61,559 bases of DNA from Chloroflexota bacterium (GCA_026389695.1 JAPLHI010000036.1:1-61559); one strand, 5' to 3'; counted from the first letter of the stretch, positions 7,953 through 17,016 are shown. Notes: generated from the letters alone by a model not told the origin. A program made the numbers and translations.

Positions 7953-9182
7953 TTAAACAGGAAGCTTTATCTCGCCTTTGACCCAGGGGTGCTCTACACG
8001 GTCGAGGAATTCCACAAGCTCCTCAACATTATGGACGTCATTTTCAGTGGCAATCTTATCGTACAAATCCATGGGACAGGCATCGCGGAAAAGTTCTTTG
8101 ATAATCTGCGGCATCCAGACAATCCTGTACCAGCCGCCGTCGGCTTTGAGAAAGCTGGGAGAGCGAAGGTATTCCAACGCTATGCCCAGGAAGCCCTCCA
8201 CCTGCCGTCCGCCGCTGGTATCGCCGGCCAGGGTAGTAAAAGGGGCGCCGATGACGGTATCTCCTTCGAAATCCCGGTGCACGATGCCGAAGGCATCAAC
8301 CTCAGGAATATAGAAGCAAATTGCCTGGAAACAACCGCAGGAGGTATGCGGGTAAGCGAAGGCGCTGTGCAAATAGACCTTGTTGTAAGCTCCCATAGAC
8401 TTCTCCAGAGCCAGTTGATTAGCGCCGGTATACTCGCCGCGAACCGCATCGAGAATTTCACCCTTTTTAACAGCCTGAATGGGTCCCTCCGGGTCGAGCT
8501 GGTAGGCCGCTTTACCATCAAACCAGTTAATGGCGCCGCAGTTTGCAATACGCTCCGGTGTAATGCAACAGATATGTGTGGGAGCGAAACTCTGGCACAG
8601 CGCGCAACTGTAGAACTCCTCAACATCAGCCTCACGCAAGCCTCGCGCTTTCTCATCGCGGGCGCCGTAGACCTGCATGGCACGCGGCAGCAGCTCTTCT
8701 ACCTTCGAGCCATCTGTGATAAATGTAACCTGTATCTTTTCTATGATATCTATTTCCGAGCTATACAAAAATATGAGCATGTCGCCGAGTATTTTCAGTG
8801 AATTCAAACCTTTGTTGAAAGAGTCCTTGCGCAGGCGTATCCAGATATCCTGCCGCTGGTTCATATGATATACACCCTCAATATAATTCAGATAAAGGTG
8901 CAGCCTCCGTTCCAGCACAGGTTCAATGTCTTTTTCCAGGCGTGAGCCGCCAATTTCAACCAGAAGAGCTATAGGCTGGCTGCTTTCCTCCGGAAATTCA
9001 GCGATATCAGGACCAACGACCTCCACTTTTTCGTGGACAATTTCGGCGGGTTCTTTAATGGCTACCAGTTCGAACTTGCTGCGCACATTGGGGCCACCGA
9101 ACTCAATGCGCATGTCCGTTTTTCTGATAACCTCGCCCTCGTACTGGGGCCCTATATCAACCGGGAAAACTCCTTCCGTCAT
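7953..9182 (-). CDS. acsB: Acetyl-CoA synthase, short archaeal-type (CdhC-like), with intact A-cluster ligands
   Basis: ACS joins a methyl group, CO and CoA into acetyl-CoA, or splits it. This protein has 409 residues, against about 730 for the Moorella AcsB. It lacks the N-terminal CODH-contacting domain and starts like archaeal CdhC (PVDIGPQYEGEVIRK). All A-cluster ligands are present with the Moorella spacing: C193, C196, C205 and C215 for the [4Fe-4S] cube and the proximal nickel bridge, and C282-G283-C284 for the distal nickel. C206 is an extra cysteine. The offsets 3, 9, 10 and 67 equal those of Moorella C506, C509, C518, C528 and C595. It is probably active if loaded with nickel by the downstream CooC/AcsF. 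Confidence 0.93.
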   Translation of the reverse strand: MTEGVFPVDIGPQYEGEVIRKTDMRIEFGGPNVRSKFELVAIKEPAEIVHEKVEVVGPDIAEFPEESSQPIALLVEIGGSRLEKDIEPVLERRLHLYLNYIEGVYHMNQRQDIWIRLRKDSFNKGLNSLKILGDMLIFLYSSEIDIIEKIQVTFITDGSKVEELLPRAMQVYGARDEKARGLREADVEEFYSCALCQSFAPTHICCITPERIANCGAINWFDGKAAYQLDPEGPIQAVKKGEILDAVRGEYTGANQLALEKSMGAYNKVYLHSAFAYPHTSCGCFQAICFYIPEVDAFGIVHRDFEGDTVIGAPFTTLAGDTSGGRQVEGFLGIALEYLRSPSFLKADGGWYRIVWMPQIIKELFRDACPMDLYDKIATENDVHNVEELVEFLDRVEHPWVKGEIKLPV

Positions 9183-9270
9183 TCTGTCCCCCGTCGTTCA
9201 GATTTTATGTCCTGTGGTCGTTTTATTGTATGTTTGTTGTTTTCAGTAATTATAGCGCAAGATTTATATA

Positions 9271-11352
9271 TCAATGGACGACCTCATCCAACGACACTTC
9301 TGAGGGATAGGTGCCGATCAATGTGGGCAATGAGAGCACCGGTTTTTCCTGCCAGCCTGTTTCGCTGAGCTTAGCCTGTATCTCCTTTTTGAAAAAGATG
9401 GGAATGTCCGAGGCACGTCTGACAAACAGGTGCACGTCGTCAGGCAACTTGCCGAAATATTGCTTGTTAAGACCGCCGATGTAGTGAGTCAATTTGGTTG
9501 CCCGTCCCTGTGGTGTATCGTTCTTCCTGATACAAAGCTTGGCCAGCGCAACCATCACCTTGCCCTTTTCGTCCAGAAGATTGAGCAGGTGCTCCGGAGA
9601 TGGTTCTCCCGTATCGACCAGCTTCTTTTCACGGCCGTCCATGACGCTCCAATCAGTTTTTTCCTGCCCGCTGATATACAATCTGCCGTATTTTATGCTG
9701 CGTGGGCCGACGATTACCGGGATCCCCAGGCGATTGCATCCCGTCGCCAGGGCCAGTTCCTCTTCACCGCAGGCTCCCCAGGCAAGCCCAACTGCCCCGA
9801 CACGATTTAGTATATAATCGGCTACCACTTCATAGTTTGCCCTCAGCGGCAAAGTGGCGAATATGCTGGCAATCTTTATGGCTGCACCCGATATATGCGC
9901 CGCTGCAATTCCCGAGCCGATATTGACTACACCACCAGCATCGAAATCGGGCGGATATTTCTCATATATGGATTTGCCTTCGGCGTCCTTTTTCATGGCC
10001 ACCGCGATTGCCGAATCTCCTGCAAGTACAACAATATATTTGCGCCTGGCAAATTCCTCGGCTATCTCGGCTATGTCATCAGGCGAACCCGGGTAATTCG
10101 AGCTACCGACGATAGCGATCACCCCCGGGATAGTGCCCAGCACCAGCGGCGCCCCTACCTTCCTGATCTCAGTATCCGTAATGGGTCCACGGCCTACGCG
10201 CATCCTTCCGGCGGCAGGTCCGGAGCCAGGCTTCTTTTCTTTGCGCGCGGCGAAAACCTTCTGTGCGGCTTTTACAGCGGCTTCCGCCGTTTTTTCCGGG
10301 TCAAGCACCATGGCTCCCTTACCTGATACCAGCACATCCTCTATGCTGTCTATTGCACTGGTTGTCATGTCATTCAGCCCGTAGCAGGCCGTTGCGTCAG
10401 TAGCTATAAAAGCTGACCCGGCTGCAGCAGCTTCTACTGCCGGATTTGTAAGCTGACTGCCGCCTCCGCAAACGATGGCATCCGCCATTTTACTGCTTAA
10501 GAAGTCGGGCAACTGCGATACCGTCCCCAGGATCTTAACATGGGGATAGTAGCGGGCAAGTTCATGGGCTACGGGGCCGACACATACTAACTGGACCTGT
10601 TCTTCAAGATGATTGCTCTTCGTGTAATTTGCCAAACAGACGGCCGAAACGGTGTCGCTACCTATAATGAGAATGATCGGTTTGGCGGGGTCAAGCGAAC
10701 CGATGCCGACATCAACCATATGAGTATCAGCTTTGGATGCAGGAAGGCCAAAGCCTGCTATCTGGGCTATGTCGGCGCATTCCATGGCAACATGGCTGAG
10801 CATGGAAGCATGCAGGGCTTTGGATTCAAAATCCAGATTCGACAGCTCAGCTCCGCTATTAGCGGCCGAGAGTAACGAAGCAAGCTGCCCTTCTAAATAA
10901 ACAAGCACCTCCTGTAGATCTGCCAATATTGCCGGCTTCAGGCCGATCACTGTCCTTGTATGAGGTGCTTCAATGCCAACTTTATCACCGAGTTCCAGCT
11001 TAAATTCCGCTCCCTTCTTTTCCACCAGATATTCAATAATTTTCCTGGCCCGCCTAATGACGTTAGCCATCCCGGCACAGCAAGCCTGAAGCGTAAGTCT
11101 TGCCTGGAATGTGCCGGAATCCATTCCGCAGGCGCCTTTCCTGCCTTCTGCAAGGTTGCACTCTCCGCAGGTACACAAGTTGCATTTATCTGATACCGGA
11201 ACGTAAAGGGGTTTCCATGTTTCAAGCAGACGCCTGTCCCAATTCCTTAAATCAGGGATTTCGGGTAAAGGTGTATGTCCTACAGGCTCCCAGGCGTCCT
11301 CAGCCTTGATTATATTCAGGGCTTTGGTTTTCAACCTCTCATTTTTCGCCAC
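9271..11352 (-). CDS. CdhA-like CO dehydrogenase alpha subunit, apparently without C-cluster ligands
   Basis: A 693-residue homologue of archaeal CdhA; EKYPPDFDAGG, HISGAAIKIAS and NRLGIPVIVGP are close to the archaeal sequence. The N-terminal cluster set is kept: C57, C60, C65 and C75 (C-x2-C-x4-C-x9-C). The catalytic Ni-Fe-S site appears lost. By motif alignment from memory, the GH.. His is Ser at about 232. The Cys of VGC-NN is S417 in IVGSSNYPG, the Cys of TGC is D446 in LAGDSAIAV, and the Cys of GSC is G481 in NIGSGIAAA. C295 (VCGGGSQ) remains. The His ladder after the first cluster (AAHxxHxxH) is also gone, replaced around 91-103. The two ferredoxin-like clusters of archaeal CdhA are missing between about 330 and 400. 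It is likely a structural or electron-transfer subunit of the ACS complex, not a CODH. Confidence 0.85.
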   Translation of the reverse strand: MAKNERLKTKALNIIKAEDAWEPVGHTPLPEIPDLRNWDRRLLETWKPLYVPVSDKCNLCTCGECNLAEGRKGACGMDSGTFQARLTLQACCAGMANVIRRARKIIEYLVEKKGAEFKLELGDKVGIEAPHTRTVIGLKPAILADLQEVLVYLEGQLASLLSAANSGAELSNLDFESKALHASMLSHVAMECADIAQIAGFGLPASKADTHMVDVGIGSLDPAKPIILIIGSDTVSAVCLANYTKSNHLEEQVQLVCVGPVAHELARYYPHVKILGTVSQLPDFLSSKMADAIVCGGGSQLTNPAVEAAAAGSAFIATDATACYGLNDMTTSAIDSIEDVLVSGKGAMVLDPEKTAEAAVKAAQKVFAARKEKKPGSGPAAGRMRVGRGPITDTEIRKVGAPLVLGTIPGVIAIVGSSNYPGSPDDIAEIAEEFARRKYIVVLAGDSAIAVAMKKDAEGKSIYEKYPPDFDAGGVVNIGSGIAAAHISGAAIKIASIFATLPLRANYEVVADYILNRVGAVGLAWGACGEEELALATGCNRLGIPVIVGPRSIKYGRLYISGQEKTDWSVMDGREKKLVDTGEPSPEHLLNLLDEKGKVMVALAKLCIRKNDTPQGRATKLTHYIGGLNKQYFGKLPDDVHLFVRRASDIPIFFKKEIQAKLSETGWQEKPVLSLPTLIGTYPSEVSLDEVVH

Positions 11353-11362
11353 TTTCAGCCTC

Positions 11363-12271
11363 CTATAATTTGCCGTCGATGGCTTCTTTTATCATCCTGC
11401 AATTGTCCGGGTGGCGCAGTACGAGTAAATTAGCTCCCGCCAACAGTAAACTCATTGCTGTAATACCTTCCCACAGAATCCCCTGCTCCCGGCTGGCTTT
11501 TGCCTGGCTGGTTTTCCAGCACTCGCCACCCAGATCTGCTATGATGGGCATTTGCATGGCAAAGTCACCGTGAATAACTCCTATCTGTTTGGTGCGCTCC
11601 ATGATGGTGAAGCTATACTCCATACCGTAGCCGAGGGCAGAGCTGAGCGGATCAATCACGATTCTCTCCGGCGGCAGCTGCTTGAGCAGCTTGACGTTGA
11701 GCTCTTTTTCCAGATTAATGTCAATAGGGGTTTGAGCGATGATGCAATGGCCGTTATCGGCAACCGCCCTGCCCAAGGGTTCATAATTTTCCTTCACAGC
11801 AGGGCCCAAGAGCAGGTTCTCATCCCGGCATACTTCAGCCACCCTGGATAATACCTCTGCATCCTTTTTGTCGTCACCACACCCATAAACAATCAGCGCC
11901 GTTTCTACCTCTGCCACCACCTTTTTCACCAGCGCCGCTGCCTCTTCTGCAGAAGTGTTAGCTCCCTGGGGATCAGTGCTCTCCAGCCGCAGACAGATGA
12001 GGTCGGCTCCCAGGTCAAGGCATCTTTTTGCCCATCTGACAGGGTCAGAAACTACGTCTTTATACGGTTCCCGCACCCACTCCGGCCATCCCACAGCACC
12101 GCTATCATCAATTTCCAGGGCAACCTTAGGTTTGTTAGCGGCATTTCCTTCGAAATAATGAAGAGGCAGGATATTTTCACCACCTATTTTAACGGCTTTA
12201 TCACGCTTGCCTATTACTACTTCTTTAACACGGCCTGAATATGTTTCCAGGGGCGCCTTATACTCCATCAA
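11363..12271 (-). CDS. acsD: Corrinoid iron-sulfur protein small subunit (CODH/ACS delta)
   Basis: A 302-residue TIM-barrel subunit that pairs with AcsC to hold the corrinoid. Recognisable features are the ALEIDDSGAVGWPEWV opening, ADLICLRLESTDP, and the C-terminal NLLVLRHPDNCRMIKEAI. Length and layout match the family (about 310 residues). No Fe-S motif is expected or seen. It lies 10 bases before the CdhA-like gene and 12 bases after the acsE-like gene, within one operon. Confidence 0.94.
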   Translation of the reverse strand: MMEYKAPLETYSGRVKEVVIGKRDKAVKIGGENILPLHYFEGNAANKPKVALEIDDSGAVGWPEWVREPYKDVVSDPVRWAKRCLDLGADLICLRLESTDPQGANTSAEEAAALVKKVVAEVETALIVYGCGDDKKDAEVLSRVAEVCRDENLLLGPAVKENYEPLGRAVADNGHCIIAQTPIDINLEKELNVKLLKQLPPERIVIDPLSSALGYGMEYSFTIMERTKQIGVIHGDFAMQMPIIADLGGECWKTSQAKASREQGILWEGITAMSLLLAGANLLVLRHPDNCRMIKEAIDGKL

Positions 12272-12283
12272 ATACCTCTTTTT

Positions 12284-13084
12284 TCAGGATTCAAGCCAGG
12301 CATGGGAATACAGTGTCTCTCCCAGGAGAACTCGCGCTGTGTTTACATAATTACGATCCAGCTCATCTAAATCGCCTATGTTTACGGATTTACCTTCCAT
12401 TATCTTATTAACTAACCCCCTTATCCCTGGCATCCCACCTTTATTCAGTTCGATAAGCTCCGGGTCAAGGACATCGGCGATGGCAGAGTACAGTCCGTTC
12501 TTCTCCAGCATCAGCATATAGGTACGGTTCAATATGCCGCGCAATGGAGCCGGGGTGCCGTTTGATACATTGGACAAACCTACAACCGACTTAACGCCGG
12601 GCAGCAGGTCAGCTAAAATTTTAATGAATTCCAGGGCTTCGCGTACCTGCTTCTGGTCTGCGCTCACAGGCAGGATGATGGGATCCACCCAGATATCCTC
12701 GTTCTTAATACCCAGCTCGTTAGCATAAGCCACTGTGTCCATAATGCTTTCAACCCGCGAATCCACGTCAGGCGGGCATCCCTGGTCGGTTATTACAGAG
12801 ATAATAACTTGCGTATTATACTTAAGTGCCAGTTGCATCATACCGGCTTTGCTATCTGCTTTTCCCGAGGCCGAGTTAAGCAGCGGCCTTTTCTTACATA
12901 ACTTCAGGCCGGCTTCCATGGCTACAGGATTCATGGTATCCAGCGATATAGCAAGATCCGTGACATCCTGGACAGTCCGCACCAGCCAGGCCCCAACTTC
13001 CTCAGGATCTTTCCTGGCCGGACCCATGTTTAAATCAAGGTAATCCGCCCTGGCTTCTGCCTGCGCCTTGAATTTTGGGCAATT
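12284..13084 (-). CDS. acsE: Methyltetrahydrofolate:corrinoid methyltransferase, N-terminally truncated
   Basis: A pterin-binding TIM-barrel enzyme that moves the methyl group from CH3-THF to the CFeSP. Recognisable parts are SLDTMNPVAMEAGL, LLNSASG, the VDPIILPV strand, VVGLSNVSNG and the NRTYMLML helix. The first ATG (13027) falls inside the second strand: the codons before it read ADYLDLN, the conserved DLN of the family. Homology continues upstream to a TAG at 13085-13087. The first 30 or so residues, including the GERIN strand, are not present in any frame upstream. The gene is therefore broken at its 5' end, or the sequence is rearranged there. It is the promoter-proximal gene of the ACS operon. 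Without the first strand the protein would probably not fold normally. Confidence 0.82.
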   Translation of the reverse strand, partial: NCPKFKAQAEARADYLDLNMGPARKDPEEVGAWLVRTVQDVTDLAISLDTMNPVAMEAGLKLCKKRPLLNSASGKADSKAGMMQLALKYNTQVIISVITDQGCPPDVDSRVESIMDTVAYANELGIKNEDIWVDPIILPVSADQKQVREALEFIKILADLLPGVKSVVGLSNVSNGTPAPLRGILNRTYMLMLEKNGLYSAIADVLDPELIELNKGGMPGIRGLVNKIMEGKSVNIGDLDELDRNYVNTARVLLGETLYSHAWLES

Positions 13085-13146
13085 CTATCATCCATTATAT
13101 GCGACAGGCAAGAATAACAGGGGGAATCACCTGCGCGAAAATGCCG

Positions 13147-13161
13147 TATAATTGACATATG
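13147..13161 (+). promoter_or_regulatory. rnhA -10 box immediately before the start codon
   Basis: A perfect TATAAT lies at 13147-13152 and the ATG begins at 13159, so transcription would start at or next to the start codon (leaderless). No good -35 is visible. The adjacent reading-frame lesion makes the start uncertain. Confidence 0.4.
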
Positions 13162-13633
13162 ACCGGAGAAAGCTAAAATCATTATATATTGTGACGGCGC
13201 CTGCTCAGGAAACCAGTTCCAGAAAAATATCGGCGGCTGGGGAGCAATTCTGAGATATAAAGATAGCGTAAAGGAAATTTACGGCGGCGAGATCAACACC
13301 AGCAACCAGAGAATGGAACTTACTGCCTGCATAAAAGCGTTGGAGCAACTCAAACCAGGGGACCATGAGATAACGGTCTACACCGACAGCGCCTACCTTT
13401 TTAACTGCATACACAAGAAATGGTATCTGAACTGGCAGAAAAATGGCTGGAGGAACGCCAGGAAGCAGCCTGTGGAAAACCGGGACCTCTGGGAAAGGCT
13501 GCTCAACCTTACCGCATCCCAAAAAGTTGATTTCAGAAAAGTAGCGGGTCACTCCGGCGATGAATTGAACGAGAGGGCAGATACGCTTGCTAAAAAGGGG
13601 ATTGAGGAAGCTAAAAAGGGTGCCCGTTCCTGA
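13159..13633 (+). CDS. rnhA: Ribonuclease HI with a reading-frame break at its start
   Basis: RNase HI removes RNA from RNA-DNA hybrids. All four catalytic carboxylates are present: the Asp in YCDGACSG, the Glu in QRMELTA, the Asp in VYTDSAY and the Asp in NERADTLAKK. The length of about 157 codons matches the family. The coding frame opens after a TGA at 13160-13162 and has no ATG, GTG or TTG before the internal Met at 13313, which would drop two catalytic residues. An ATG at 13159 in another frame reads five codons and stops at 13174. Skipping one base after that ATG joins it to PEKAKIIIYCDGA, a normal N-terminus. A one-base insertion (or two-base deletion) is the simplest explanation. Confidence 0.85.
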
Positions 13634-13784
13634 TGCAATTTAGGTAAAAATGTGCTATACTAATGCACGAAAATGCAATTCCTGGTATTTTCCGGTTAAG
13701 CAGACACAATATATTGTGATGCTAATCGCTGAAACCCGACAGATTGCGGGTAAAACCAACTCGATTCATCAAGATTCATAAAAC

Positions 13785-15699
13785 ATGACTCCAGAACCTA
13801 ATAACAATTCCAATCACGGAGAATACAATGCTCAGGATATCCGCGTCCTGGACGGTCTTGAAGCTGTACGCATGCGGCCCGGCATGTATATCGGCAGCAC
13901 CGATAAGACGGGACTTCATCACCTCGTTTATGAAATCGTGTATAACAGCGTTGACGAGGCCATGGCCGGATTCTGCGACCGGGTCCAGGTGATTATTAAG
14001 CCGGATAACTCTGTCACAGTTATAGATACGCGGTATACCGGTTGATATTCACCCTGAAAAAGGCGTCTCCGCACTCGAAGTGGTGATGACAACCCTTCAT
14101 GCCGGTGGTAAGTTCGGCAGCGGGGCCTACAGCGTTTCCAGTGGTTTGCACGGTGTAGGCGCCTCCGTAGTGAGCGCCCTTTCGTCATGGCTGCGGGCCG
14201 AGGTGAAACGCGACGGCAAGATCTGGCGGCAGGATTATAAGATCGGTGTCCAGCAGGCTGATGTCAAGGCAGTGGGTAAGGCCGATGAAACGGGGACCAC
14301 CGTCACCTTCATGGCTGACACCGAGATATTCGGCGAGATAAATTACGATTTTCAAACGCTTTCACAGCGTTTGAGGGAGCTGGCATTCCTTAATAAAGGC
14401 CTGGAAATATCTATTAAAGACGAGAGAGCCGATGATGAGGCTGCTTTTTACTTCGAAGGCGGTATCGCCAGCCTGGTACGCCGCATTAATAAAAACAGGC
14501 AGGTCCTGGATAAATCTATTTATCTTAGCGGCAAAGTCAACAGTACAGCAGTGGAAGTGGCCATCCAGTATAACGACGGCTATTCTGAGAACGTAACCTC
14601 CTTTGCTAACTGCGTGAATACAATTGATGGCGGCAGCCACCTGACCGGTTTCCGCGCAGCCCTCACCCGCGTGCTAAACGACTATGCGCGAAAAAATAAA
14701 TTCCTCAAAGAAGGCGACGCCAACCTGTCGGGCGAGGATATACGCGACGGTCTGACCGCTGTAATCAGTGTCAAGGTTGGTCAACCGCAGTTTGAAGGAC
14801 AGACCAAGGCCAAGCTGGGTAATCCTGAAGTTAAAGGCCAGGTGGAATCTGTTACCAGTGACGGCCTCACCGAATATTTGGAAAAACATCCTGAAGAAGG
14901 TAAATCTATCATCGACAAATGCCTCCTTGCCGCCAAAGCCAGGGAAGCCGCGCGCAAGGCACGAGATCTGATACTAAAGAAGAGCAGCCTTGAGTTCTGC
15001 ACCCTCCCGGGCAAACTGGCTGACTGCTCAGGTAATAACCCTGAAGAATGTGAGCTATACATTGTGGAAGGTGATTCGGCAGGTGGTTCTGCCAAGCAGG
15101 GACGCGACCGCCGCTTCCAGGCCATTCTCCCACTTAAAGGAAAGATCCTGAACGTAGAGAAAGCGGCCAAGGACAAAATATTCGATCATGAGGAGATACG
15201 TGCGCTGATTACCGCGCTGGGCACGGGTATAGGTGAAGCTTTCGAGCTGGCAAAGCTCCGCTACCATCAGATCATTATTATGACTGATGCCGATGTAGAC
15301 GGCGCACATATCAGGACCTTGCTGCTTACCTTCTTCTACCGTAATATGTCTGACCTGATCCAGCAGGGGCATCTGTTCATCGCCCAGCCTCCGCTGTACA
15401 AATTACAGGCGGGCAAGCAGCAATACTGGGTTTACTCGGACGCTGAAAAAGACGCTAAACTATCCACCTTAAAGAGTAGCAAAGTAGACACCCAGCGATA
15501 TAAAGGCCTGGGTGAGATGAGCCCGGAACAACTCTGGGAAACTACCATGAACCCTGCCACACGGACGCTGCTTAAAGTTCATGTTGATGACGCTATAAAA
15601 GCCGACGAGATATTCCACATACTCATGGGCAGCGACGTGCCACCTCGCAAATCATTTATCCAGGCCCATGCACGCAGTGTAAAGAACCTGGATATTTAG
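13785..15699 (+). pseudogene. gyrB: DNA gyrase subunit B, frameshifted in the ATP-binding DxGRGIP motif
   Basis: GyrB supplies the ATPase and TOPRIM halves of gyrase. The first frame (13785-14045) reads the N-terminal GHKL domain (MRPGMYIGST, NSVDEAMAG) as far as VIDT, then runs into a TGA. The second frame resumes at 14032 with GIPVDIHPEKGVSALEV and continues to the normal end, including the YIVEGDSAGGSA and MTDADVDGAH TOPRIM motifs. Only four bases (14028-14031) separate the Asp codon from the Gly codon, where nine are needed for Asn-Gly-Arg. Five bases are therefore missing from the middle of the ATP-binding motif. The total span of about 638 codons is otherwise normal. Gyrase is essential, so a sequence error or a second copy elsewhere should be suspected. 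Confidence 0.93.
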
Positions 15700-15952
15700 C
15701 ATTTGCTAGGTTTCTAATGTTCTATCGTAATTTACCATTGGACTCCACCTTAAGCCCAGATTTTCAATAGCCTTTCGCAGCAGTTCATTCTTTTCCAGGA
15801 AAATAGCCCGCCCAGTATTTATTCAATGAAATTCAGCTGGCTTGCCCTATCGGATGAAATTTCTTTGATTGTCCTTTGATAATGGCTCGGGTAACACATA
15901 TATTAGCTTACATAAAACGCTGCTATAGTATTAGATATAAGGATGGAGTAGG
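15700..15952. other. Intergenic stretch without a recognised gene
   Basis: 253 bases between gyrB and the GGDEF gene. On the minus strand about 36 codons are open (near 15706-15820) and contain FLEKNELLRKAIENLG, but there is no start codon and I recognise no family. It may be a gene remnant. An AAGGATGGAG ribosome-binding site lies at 15940-15949 for the next gene. Confidence 0.4.
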
Positions 15953-16975
15953 ATGATTCAGAATACGGATAAGGAATTAGAGCGGCTCAAGGCTATGATT
16001 AAAATACACCATAGCATTGGATCCAATCTGGAACTTAACGAGATATGCCGTATATGCGTGAGAGAGTTGATTAATATTATAGGCTGTGATGCGTGTGCCA
16101 TTTTGTAGGTTAATGGGAAAAACGTAAAAATGCTGGCTGAAAAAGGTTTCTCCGATGCTTTTGGAAACCTGGAGTTGAGCCGTGATATGCCGGCAATCAA
16201 ATATATAATGGATACCAGGCAAGCAATTTTTACGGGAGACGTGCTCAACAGCGAGGCAGCAACGTGCGTGCCCCACGGTTGCGCTATGAATTCGTTGATA
16301 TGCGCCCCCATTAATATTAGCGGTGAAGTATGTGGAATCATATATCTCGATTCGGTCAAAAAAGGAGCGTTTACTGACGAAGATTTCGAATTTACCAATC
16401 TACTTGCCTGTGAAATTGCTATAACAATCCGGCGCTCTTTTCTCTATTCAAGGATTCTGGATATTTCTATCAGAGATAGTCTAACCGGGTGCCTCAACCG
16501 CAGGAAATTCGATGTTGATATTGCCGCCGGGGTGGCAGTCTCCCAAATTTCGAATCATCCGCTCTCCCTGTTGATGCTGGATATAGACCATTTTAAGAAT
16601 TACAACGATTTCCATGGTCATCCCAAGGGAGACAAACTGCTGCAGAAGCTCGTATCTACATTATCTTCCAGGATCAGGGCCGGAGATACACTATACCGTT
16701 ATGGCGGTGAGGAATTTTCTGTACTGTTGACAGATACTGACAAGGAAATTGCTATAGCTACGGCAAACCGGCTTAAAGAAATCATAGAGCATGAACCATT
16801 TGAAGGAGAGAAAGAAAGCCAGCCTGGCGGCAAAGTAACGATAAGTATTGGAGTGGCAAACTACCCCCTGGATGCCCTGACCCGCGGTTCCCTTTTGAAA
16901 GCAGCGGATTCGGCGCTTTATGACGCTAAAAAAGCGGGAAGAAACCAGGTTCGATCTTTTCAGAAAACCGCTTAA
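15953..16975 (+). pseudogene. GAF-GGDEF diguanylate cyclase interrupted by an in-frame TAG
   Basis: The full frame of 340 codons from the ATG at 15953 (with a good ribosome-binding site) encodes a GAF sensor domain followed by a GGDEF domain that makes cyclic di-GMP. Codon 52 (16106-16108) is TAG, with clear GAF sequence on both sides (CDACAIL, then VNGKNVKMLAEKG). The GGDEF domain is intact: DSLTGCLNRR, GGEEF at about 251-255 of the full frame, and an RAGD inhibitory site five residues before it. A start at the ATG at 16130 would leave a damaged GAF domain. A single C-to-T change (CAG to TAG) explains the stop. It may be a true amber allele, a sequencing error or a decaying gene. Confidence 0.85.
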
Positions 16976-17016
16976 TAAAGCACCGCTAATAATAGGCTGA
17001 ATTTGACGTTAACCAA

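Noticed and set aside
7989..8801. 270-codon plus-strand frame opposite the ACS gene
   Set aside because: It lies fully within acsB, whose A-cluster motifs are unambiguous; the antisense product has no recognisable domain.
14020..14060. Programmed ribosomal frameshift in gyrB
   Set aside because: There is no slippery heptamer or downstream hairpin, and the shift would drop Asn-Gly-Arg of the ATP motif, so a deletion or sequence error is more likely.
15706..15820. Minus-strand open stretch of about 36 codons after gyrB
   Set aside because: It has no start codon and matches no family that I recognise; kept only as a note on the intergenic region.
16106..16108. TAG read as pyrrolysine or by stop-codon reassignment
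   Set aside because: GAF domains do not use pyrrolysine, no pyl genes are seen, and TAG is used as a normal stop for adk and other genes in the window.
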